Shown here: positions 7,470 to 15,300 of the stretch, piece by piece
How the letters are laid out: each line of letters starts with the position of its first letter
Numbering within the stretch: the stretch's first letter is position 1
Assembly (NCBI GenBank): GCA_036274055.1
Contig: DASUGM010000299.1
Coordinates: 1-15,300, forward strand
Direction of reading: 5' to 3'
DNA: 15,300 nt
Source of the DNA: DASUGM01 sp036274055
Lineage (GTDB): Bacteria; Acidobacteriota; Vicinamibacteria; Vicinamibacterales; SCN-69-37
Translations under genes and position numbers: made by a program
The notes under the pieces: generated by a model
Databases searched by the model: none
What the model saw: the letters and a program-made list of their open reading frames with translations, nothing else
Told to the model about the DNA's origin: nothing

Positions 7470-8249
7470 ATGCCAGTTCTGCGCACCCTCGCCGCGGCGG
7501 CGCTCCTGACGCTGTCACCATTGCAGGCCGCGTCGCGGGCGCAGACTCCCGCCGCCGCCTCGGACGTCATCGTCTTCGCGGCGGCGTCGTTGAAGACCGC
7601 GATCGACGAGCTGGCGGCGCCGATCCAGAAAGCGACCGGCGTCGCGATCAAGCCCTCGTACGCGGCGACCTCGGCGCTGGCGCGACAGATCGAGCAGGGG
7701 GCGCCGGCGGATCTGTTCATTTCCGCCGATCTCGAGTGGATGGATTACGTCGACACGCGTGGGCTGATTCGAAAAGACACTCGGGTGAACCTGCTGACCA
7801 ACCGGCTGGTGCTAATCGCGCCGAAGGCCAATCCCATCACGCTGAAGATCGTGCCGAAATTCGCGCTGGCCGCGGCGCTGGGCACCAACCGCCGGCTGGC
7901 GATTGCCGATCCGGCCGTGGTTCCGGCCGGCAAGTACGCGCAGGCCGCATTGACGTCGCTCGGTGTCTGGCCGTCGGTGGCGGCGAAACTGGCGCCGGCG
8001 GAAAATGTCCGCGCCGCGCTGTTGTTCGTCTCGCGCGGGGAGGCCCCGCTCGGCATCGTTTACAAGAGCGACGCCGTCGCGGACCCGGGCGTCGTCGTCG
8101 TCGACACCTTCCCTGAGTCGTCGCATCCGCCGATCGTGTATCCAGCGGCGTTGACGAAGCAGGCGAAGCTTGCGGCGGACAAGGTCCTCGCGTTCCTGCA
8201 GACGCCGCCGGCACGCGCCGTGTTCGACAAAAACGGCTTCACGCGCTGA
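7470..8249 (+). CDS. modA: Molybdate ABC transporter, periplasmic molybdate-binding protein
   Basis: A 259-residue periplasmic protein that captures molybdate (possibly tungstate) and delivers it to ModBC. A signal peptide fills about residues 1-25 (MPVLRTLAAAALLTL, cleavage near RAQ). The mature part opens with the family hallmark VIVFAAASLKTAIDELAAPI (33-52). It continues with YAATSALARQIEQGAPADLFISADLEWMDYV (64-94), which matches ModA closely; S40 and S68 are the expected oxyanion-binding serines. The usual length is about 255 residues, so it is complete. The ATG at 7470 is preferred over an in-frame ATG at 7440 because the signal peptide begins there. modB starts 2 nt after its stop, so modABC is one transcription unit. 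No molybdate-responsive (ModE-type) operator was recognised. Confidence 0.95.
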   Translation: MPVLRTLAAAALLTLSPLQAASRAQTPAAASDVIVFAAASLKTAIDELAAPIQKATGVAIKPSYAATSALARQIEQGAPADLFISADLEWMDYVDTRGLIRKDTRVNLLTNRLVLIAPKANPITLKIVPKFALAAALGTNRRLAIADPAVVPAGKYAQAALTSLGVWPSVAAKLAPAENVRAALLFVSRGEAPLGIVYKSDAVADPGVVVVDTFPESSHPPIVYPAALTKQAKLAADKVLAFLQTPPARAVFDKNGFTR

Positions 8250-8251
8250 GC

Positions 8252-8932
8252 ATGGAGCCGGCGTCGGACTTGTCGATCGTCGCACTCAGCCTCAAGGTCG
8301 CGATCGCCGGGACCTTGCTCAGCCTGCCGTTGGCGATCGCGGTCGCCTGGTTGCTGGCGCGGCGTCGCTTCTTTGGCCACAGCGTGGTCAACGCGATCGT
8401 GCATTTGCCGCTGGTGCTGCCGCCGGTCGTCACCGGATTCCTGCTGTTGCGCGTATTTGGCCGGCGGGGCATCGTCGGCGGGTTTCTCGAAGGCGCGCTC
8501 GGAATGACGCTGGCGTTCCGCTGGACCGGAGCGGCGTTGGCGGCGGCGGTGATGGGGTTTCCGCTGATGGTGCGCGCGATCCGGCTCGCGATCGAGCAGG
8601 TCGATCCGGCGATCGAAGCCGCGGCGGCGACGCTCGGCGCCAGCCGCGGCTGGACGTTCGCGACCGTGACGCTGCCGCTGGCGCTGCCCGGCGTTCTGGC
8701 CGGCGTGGTCCTCGGCTTCGCCAAGGCGCTCGGCGAGTTCGGCGCGACGATCACGTTCGTCTCGAATATTCCCGGCGAGACGCAGACCATCGCGTTGGCG
8801 ATCTACAACCTCACCCAGGATCCGGCTGGCGAGGCGGCATTGTGGCGGCTGCTGTCGATTTCGATCGCGCTCTCGTTCACGGCGCTGCTGGCGTCCGAGT
8901 GGCTGGCGCGGAAAATGGACCGGCGGCGATGA
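8252..8932 (+). CDS. modB: Molybdate ABC transporter, permease
   Basis: A 226-residue inner-membrane protein that forms the channel of the molybdate importer as a homodimer. It has about five hydrophobic segments. The EAA-loop region that contacts the ATPase is clear: EAAATLGASRGWTFATVTLPLALPG, followed by LGFAKALGEFGATITFVSN, both highly typical of ModB. The length is normal for the family (about 225-230). The ATG is 2 nt after the modA stop, and the TGA stop overlaps the modC ATG in an ATGA arrangement, so translation is probably coupled. Nothing unusual is seen. Confidence 0.95.
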   Translation: MEPASDLSIVALSLKVAIAGTLLSLPLAIAVAWLLARRRFFGHSVVNAIVHLPLVLPPVVTGFLLLRVFGRRGIVGGFLEGALGMTLAFRWTGAALAAAVMGFPLMVRAIRLAIEQVDPAIEAAAATLGASRGWTFATVTLPLALPGVLAGVVLGFAKALGEFGATITFVSNIPGETQTIALAIYNLTQDPAGEAALWRLLSISIALSFTALLASEWLARKMDRRR

Positions 8933-9582
8933 CGCTCGACGTCGACATCCGCGAGCCGCTCGACGGCTTCACGCTGAAGGTGAAATTCAGCGCCGCTGCC
9001 GGCCTGATCGCGCTCCTCGGTCCGTCCGGATCCGGCAAGACGACGACGCTGAACGTGCTGGCCGGCATCCGGCGGCCGGAGTACGCGCGGGTGCTCTTCG
9101 ACAACGACGTCATCGCCGACACCGATCGCGGCATCTGGACCGCGGCGCATACCCGCCGGATCGGCTACGTCTTCCAGGACTCGCGCCTGTTCCCGCACCT
9201 GACGGTGCGCCACAACCTGCGGTTCGGCCGCTGGTTCAACCGGAAGTTCAAATCCGACACGATTCCCGAGGCCCATCTCGTCGAGCTGCTCGGCCTCGGA
9301 CCGTTGCTCGGCCGGACGCCGTTGACACTCTCCGGCGGCGAACGCCGGCGGGTCGCGCTCGGCCGCGCGCTGCTCGCCCATCCGCGCCTGCTGCTGCTCG
9401 ACGAACCGCTCGGCTCGCTGGATCACGCGCGCCGTCAGGAGATCCTTCCCTATCTCGATCGGCTGCTGACCGAAGTGAAAATCCCGATGATCTACGTCAC
9501 CCACGAAGCCGGCGAAGTGCACGGCCGGTCGACGCGGGTGATTACGCTGAAGCCGGAGATGGACCAGAAGCTATCTCATTAA
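8929..9582 (+). CDS. modC: Molybdate ABC transporter, ATPase lacking the TOBE/Mop domain
   Basis: A 217-residue ATP-binding subunit that powers ModAB. All core motifs are present: Walker A GPSGSGKT (31-38), Q-loop Q83 in VFQDSRLFPHLTV, signature LSGGERRRVALGRALL (134-149), Walker B LLLLDE (154-159), D-loop GSLD (162-165) and switch His192. The protein ends about 25 residues after the switch His, just past the nucleotide-binding domain. Typical ModC is about 350 residues and has a C-terminal TOBE (Mop-like) domain that binds molybdate and mediates feedback inhibition; that domain is absent. The next 106 bp are non-coding and run into a convergent gene, so no displaced TOBE fragment is seen. 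The start overlaps the modB stop. Position and partners make the ModC call firm. Confidence 0.92.
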   Translation: MTLDVDIREPLDGFTLKVKFSAAAGLIALLGPSGSGKTTTLNVLAGIRRPEYARVLFDNDVIADTDRGIWTAAHTRRIGYVFQDSRLFPHLTVRHNLRFGRWFNRKFKSDTIPEAHLVELLGLGPLLGRTPLTLSGGERRRVALGRALLAHPRLLLLDEPLGSLDHARRQEILPYLDRLLTEVKIPMIYVTHEAGEVHGRSTRVITLKPEMDQKLSH

Positions 9583-9688
9583 CGTCACAGCGATGACCAA
9601 TCTCGTGAGGGTCTCCAAAGAGCAGAGCCAGGTCTTCTCCACGCTCTCCAAGGTTAAAGGCTTTTTGACTAACCACCCTTGTCGAACT

Positions 9689-11566
9689 TCAACCGACGTG
9701 AACCCTCGGTCGCTTCGCGGGGTCGGGCTCGGCCTGACGAAGGACCTCGCGGCAGACCGGCGCGGTGTCGCCTTCGCCGAACGCCAGGAACTTCAGCAGG
9801 TAGACCATCGGATTCCCTTCGGTCCACCCGAAGTACGCATGCGGCACGCAGCCGGTGCGGTCGCGGATGTCGAGCAGCAGACCCGCGATGGCGTTCGGGA
9901 TGGCCGGACTGCTGCAGCGCAGGACCTTGAAACCGCCGACGTCGGCGCCGTGGACCTCGAGGTCGTCGGCAAAATCCGAGACGTCACTGGGCCGGACTTC
10001 GAGAAACAGCACCGGATCGTTTTCCGGCAGGTGATGCTCTGCGCTCGCCTCCGTGAACTTGCGCGCGTACTCGTCGCGAGTCCCCTTATCGGGCCGGTTG
10101 GCGATGATGCGCACGATCTTCCGTCCGGCCGCCTGCGCGATGAATCGCTCGGCGACGTCGTTGTAGCGCACCCCTTCGATGCGCAGTTCGGTGGAACGCA
10201 GCACCCGTGAGATCAGCGAAGTGACGACAATCGTGGCGATGAACCACGCGGCGATCTTGACGCCGTCCGGCCGCTCGATAATGTTGACGACGGTGGTGTA
10301 GATGAAGATCAGCGACACCGGCACGAAGAACCGGCGGCGATCGCGGTACGCGATCGACACCGCGATCGCGGCGCTGGTCATCAGCACGAGCACGCCGGTG
10401 GCGTAGGCGCCGCCTTGCGCGGTGACGTCGGCGTTGAAGACCCACGTCACGATGAAGCCGATGACGGTGATCAGCAGCACGAGCGGACGCGTCGCCCGCG
10501 CCCAGTCCGGGGCCATGCCGTAGCGCGGCAGATAGCGGGGCACCAGATTGATCAGGCCGGCCATCGCCGACGCGCCGGCAAACCAGAGGATGCAGATCGT
10601 CGCGATGTCGTAGATCGTGCCGAACGCCTCGCCGAAGTCCCGGTGCGCCAGGTACGCCAGCGCGCGGCCGTCGGCGGCGCCGCCTTCGCGCAGCGCCGCT
10701 TCAGGGATCAACGTCGCGGTCACAAACGCGCTGGTGATCAGCAGCACGCTCATGATCAGCGCGGCGGTCATCAGCATCCGCTGGGTGCGCCTGATCCGGG
10801 ATTGCAGCTGCTCCTGATCGGTCTCGCCGGCGCCGGCGACGAGCGGCATGACCGCGACACCGGTCTCGAATCCCGACAGGCCGAGCGCCAGCTTCGGGAA
10901 GAGAATCACCGCTAACAGCAGAATCATCAACGGATTCGGTTCGCGCGCGAACAGGTGCTGCCGCCACTCGGCCAGCAGCGATGGATGGCTGATCAGCGTC
11001 CAGCTTTCGCGCGCCAGCACGACGACACTCAGGCCGAGATAGACGCCAACGACCGCGACCGCGAGCCAGATCGCCTCGCGAAATCCCTTCAGGAAGATGC
11101 CGCCGAGCAGCGCCACCAGCAACAACGTCACCGGCACTGGCCGATCGAACATGGCCGGCACGAACGGATTCTCGACGATGTGCGCGGTGGCGTCGGCCGC
11201 AGACAACGTGATGGTGATGACGAAGTCGGTGGCGGCGAAGCCGAGCAGGACCAGAACGAACGCCTTGCCGCGCCAGCGCGGCAGCCGTTCCTCGAGCACC
11301 GACAGGCTGCCCTGGCCGTGGGGGCTCAGCGCGGCGATCCGCCGGTAGACCGGCAACGCCCCGAACAGCGTCAGCAGGACCAGGACGAAGGTCGCGATCG
11401 GCGAGAGAAAACCCGCGGCGATGAAGGCGATGCTGGGCTGGTAGCCGAGCGTCGAGAAGTAGTCGACGCCGGTGAGGCACATCACCTGCCACCAGGGCGC
11501 CGCATGCCGCGGACCCGCGGCGGTTGAATCAGTTCGGCCAGCGAACAGCCACGCTCGAAAACTCAC
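9689..11566 (-). CDS. APC-superfamily transporter with soluble C-terminal tail, last gene of the kdp block
   Basis: A 625-residue inner-membrane transporter of the amino acid-polyamine-organocation type. About twelve membrane segments lie between residues 28 and 455. The first has GVDYFSTLGYQPS (33-45), and SPHGQGSLSV (81-90) resembles the SPHGGG-type loop of KimA-like members. A hydrophilic tail of about 170 residues follows (456-625), with the phrase RKIVRIIANRPDKGTRDEY. The start is GTG at 11566, 56 nt after the short kdpD gene, with no strong ribosome-binding site. Relatives include amino acid permeases and the KimA K+ importers of Firmicutes, whose cytosolic tail binds c-di-AMP. Because it follows kdp genes, K+ uptake is a reasonable hypothesis, but an amino acid substrate remains possible. 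Confidence 0.78.
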   Translation of the reverse strand: MSFRAWLFAGRTDSTAAGPRHAAPWWQVMCLTGVDYFSTLGYQPSIAFIAAGFLSPIATFVLVLLTLFGALPVYRRIAALSPHGQGSLSVLEERLPRWRGKAFVLVLLGFAATDFVITITLSAADATAHIVENPFVPAMFDRPVPVTLLLVALLGGIFLKGFREAIWLAVAVVGVYLGLSVVVLARESWTLISHPSLLAEWRQHLFAREPNPLMILLLAVILFPKLALGLSGFETGVAVMPLVAGAGETDQEQLQSRIRRTQRMLMTAALIMSVLLITSAFVTATLIPEAALREGGAADGRALAYLAHRDFGEAFGTIYDIATICILWFAGASAMAGLINLVPRYLPRYGMAPDWARATRPLVLLITVIGFIVTWVFNADVTAQGGAYATGVLVLMTSAAIAVSIAYRDRRRFFVPVSLIFIYTTVVNIIERPDGVKIAAWFIATIVVTSLISRVLRSTELRIEGVRYNDVAERFIAQAAGRKIVRIIANRPDKGTRDEYARKFTEASAEHHLPENDPVLFLEVRPSDVSDFADDLEVHGADVGGFKVLRCSSPAIPNAIAGLLLDIRDRTGCVPHAYFGWTEGNPMVYLLKFLAFGEGDTAPVCREVLRQAEPDPAKRPRVHVG

Positions 11567-11622
11567 GAGGGCTGATCATATGGTGGCCGGGCTCGTCCCC
11601 CGCGGCCGGTGCGGCCAGATTT

Positions 11623-12783
11623 TCAGGGACTTTTCAGGACTTTCTCAGGATCCGACGGCACGACCTGGACCGCCGCATCCGGCACCGCCGCCAGGAACCG
11701 GTCCAATGTCGACCCTCGCCACAGCAGTTCCCACCGCGATCGCGCGGTTTGCCCGAAGATCACGTGCGTGACGCCCTCGCGCTGGGCGAAGGCGATCAAC
11801 CCCTCCGCGGGCTTATCGGCCTTGACCCGGACGACCGTCGCGCCGAGGCTCTCGGCGAGCTGGATGTTCTGGCGCAGCGCCTCGGCGGTTCGCCCGGCAA
11901 TCCGTTCGGGCTGCTCGCGCGGCGTCTCGACGAAGACCGCGTACCACCGCGACCCGAGCCGGCCGGCGATCCGGGCGCCGGTGCGGATGACCCGCGGCGC
12001 GTCGGCGCTCGAGCTCATGCACACCATCACCCGTTCGGGAATCAGCGCCGGCTCGAGGCCTTCACGGGCGCGATAACTCGCGGCCTTCTCGCCGACCTCG
12101 TCAGCCACGGCGCGCAGCGCCAGCTCGCGCAGCGTCGAGAGATTGCCCTTCTTGAAGAAGTTCGTCAGCGCCTGCTCGACCTTTTCCGGCTGATAGATCT
12201 TCCCTTCGCGCAACCTGCTGCGGAGCTCGTCGACGGTGACGTCGACGTTGATCACTTCGTCGGCGCGATCCAGGAACGTGTCCGGCACGGTTTCGCGGAC
12301 GCGAACGCCGGTGGCCCGCGCGACCGCGTCGTTGAGCGTCTCGAGGTGCTGGATGTTGACCGCCGTCAGCACGTGGATGCCGGCGTTCAGCAGATCGAGC
12401 ACGTCCTCATAGCGCCGGGCGTGGGCGCTGCCGGGCACGTTCGAGTGCGCCAGCTCGTCGACGATGCACACCTGCGGTCTGCGCCGGATGATCGCCTCGA
12501 CGTCCATCTCTTCCATCGTCACGCCGCGGTACTCGATCTTGCGGCGCGGCACGACTTCAAGATCCTTGAGCTGCGCTTCGGTGTCTTTCCGCCCGTAGGT
12601 TTCGACGATGCCGATGACGACGTCGAGACCGCGTCGCCGCAGCGAGTGACCCTCCTGCAGCATCTCGTAAGTCTTGCCGACGCCGGGCGCGGCGCCGATG
12701 TAGATCCGCAGGCGTGCGCGGTCCCGCTCCTTGATGCGCTCGAGCAGCGCGTCTGCCGTCGGCCGCGTGTCGATCGTTGGCAT
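11623..12783 (-). CDS. kdpD: Short KdpD: N-terminal ATP-binding region plus USP domain, no histidine kinase
   Basis: A 386-residue protein matching only the cytoplasmic N-terminal half of KdpD, the K+/turgor sensor kinase of about 900 residues. The KdpD domain spans about residues 18-230, with Walker A GAAPGVGKT (30-38), Walker B VCIVDELAH (105-113) and the conserved GIVETYGRKDTE (58-69) and HVLTAVNIQHLETLND (137-152). A universal-stress-protein-like domain covers about 250-375. The four-helix sensor region (DUF4118), the phospho-acceptor His and the ATPase kinase domain are all absent. The natural end is a TGA, followed by 56 nt of non-coding sequence. Short KdpD forms are known in cyanobacteria and others, so this is probably functional rather than broken. 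Residues 257-284 fit the spacing of a reported c-di-AMP motif. The ATG is 2 nt after the kdpB stop. Confidence 0.9.
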   Translation of the reverse strand: MPTIDTRPTADALLERIKERDRARLRIYIGAAPGVGKTYEMLQEGHSLRRRGLDVVIGIVETYGRKDTEAQLKDLEVVPRRKIEYRGVTMEEMDVEAIIRRRPQVCIVDELAHSNVPGSAHARRYEDVLDLLNAGIHVLTAVNIQHLETLNDAVARATGVRVRETVPDTFLDRADEVINVDVTVDELRSRLREGKIYQPEKVEQALTNFFKKGNLSTLRELALRAVADEVGEKAASYRAREGLEPALIPERVMVCMSSSADAPRVIRTGARIAGRLGSRWYAVFVETPREQPERIAGRTAEALRQNIQLAESLGATVVRVKADKPAEGLIAFAQREGVTHVIFGQTARSRWELLWRGSTLDRFLAAVPDAAVQVVPSDPEKVLKSP

Positions 12784-12785
12784 GA

Positions 12786-14820
<2,035 letters not shown>

Positions 14821-14831
<11 letters not shown>

Positions 14832-15300
14832 TGGCAGACACTCCATCGAGCGCGAGATTGAGTTCGAGCACGTTGACGCGCGCGCGCCCGAGGAAGCCGA
14901 ATGTCGGCGCCTCGGTATGTTGCGCGATCAGCTCCCGGACGCGCCCGACATCGATCTTGCGCGCCCGCGCGATCCGCGCCGCCTGCAGTTCGGCGGCCCG
15001 CGGCGGAATGTGCGGATCGAGGCCGCCGCCGCTGGCGGTCACCAGCTCCGACGGCACGTCGCCCGCGGCGACGGCGTCCTCGGCAATCACGGCATTCAAC
15101 CGCTCGCGCACGGCCTTCAGATGATCGGGATTCGACGGCCCGTAGTTGCTGCCACCCGTCGACGCGGCGTTGTAATCGACGGCTGACGGCCGCGAGTGAA
15201 AGTATTCCGGCTTCGCGAACTTCTGCGCGATCAGCCGCGATCCGACGATCGTACCGTCGGCACGGCGGATCAGACTACCCTCCGCCTGCGACGGTAACAC
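14821..15300 (-). CDS. kdpC: Potassium-transporting ATPase KdpC subunit (partial, 5' end beyond the window)
   Basis: About 159 C-terminal residues of KdpC, the single-span subunit that stabilises the KdpAB complex and faces the periplasm. Diagnostic phrases are GSLIRRADGTIVGSRLIAQKF, YFHSRPSAVDYNAASTGGSNYGPSNP, VTASGGGLDPHIPPRAAELQAARIARAR and VNVLELNLALD at the end. The frame stays open to the last base, and the N-terminal membrane helix (about 30-40 residues) is missing, so the true start lies beyond 15300; the GTG at the edge is probably internal. It precedes kdpB and overlaps it, whereas the standard order is kdpF-A-B-C. kdpA must be further upstream or elsewhere. Confidence 0.95.

Noticed and set aside
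9583..9688. Possible terminator or small gene between modC and the APC gene
   Set aside because: The only pairing is a weak GGTTA/TAACC stem (9652-9656/9670-9674) around a short T run; the plus-strand frame from 9593 soon runs antisense to the APC gene. Not convincing.
11567..11622. GC-rich hairpin between short kdpD and the APC gene
   Set aside because: Only a 6-bp TGGCCG/CGGCCA stem with a 22-nt loop; common by chance at this GC content.

Overview
The window is GC-rich DNA that most likely comes from an Acidobacteriota bacterium, possibly of the Vicinamibacteria type. This rests on three signs: an orphan MacB/FtsX-type permease of the ADOP kind, which is expanded in that phylum; an intergenic repeat built of GATCGGG-like units; and Gram-negative outer-membrane genes (an Omp85-type barrel and a LolA-like periplasmic protein). 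The assignment is an inference, since no rRNA or marker gene is present.

Layout. (1) 34-2237, minus strand: a translationally coupled pair, a LolA-like exported protein followed by a small single-POTRA Omp85 barrel. (2) 2238-2520: a divergent intergenic region filled by a GATC-rich inverted repeat. (3) 2521-4509, plus strand: a Kef/YbaL-type cation/proton antiporter with RCK domains. (4) 4502-4793: a striking 292-bp inverted-repeat element between convergent genes; it supplies the antiporter's stop codon. (5) 4807-7335, minus strand: the ADOP permease, with a plausible sigma-70-like promoter. (6) 7470-9582, plus strand: modA-modB-modC, a tightly packed molybdate ABC importer whose ATPase lacks the usual C-terminal TOBE domain; modA may be leaderless. 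(7) 9583-9688: a 106-bp convergent gap with no convincing terminator. (8) 9689-15300, minus strand: kdpC (partial, cut by the window edge) - kdpB - a short KdpD (ATP-binding N-terminal region plus USP domain, no histidine kinase) - an APC-superfamily transporter with a soluble C-terminal tail.

How the genes work together. The last block looks like one potassium operon. The Kdp P-type ATPase is the high-affinity K+ pump. The short KdpD is a likely nucleotide-responsive regulator, and its USP domain carries a serine/aromatic pattern spaced exactly like the c-di-AMP motif reported for Staphylococcus aureus KdpD. The APC transporter could be a second, KimA-like potassium uptake route, although its substrate is unproven. 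kdpC lies upstream of kdpB, the reverse of the usual A-B-C order, and no kdpA is visible. The Kef-type antiporter adds a K+ efflux candidate, but it is a separate transcription unit about 5 kb away.

The best candidates for something undescribed are the kdpC-kdpB-short KdpD-APC arrangement and the two non-coding inverted-repeat elements, one of which has related end sequences at two other places in the window.
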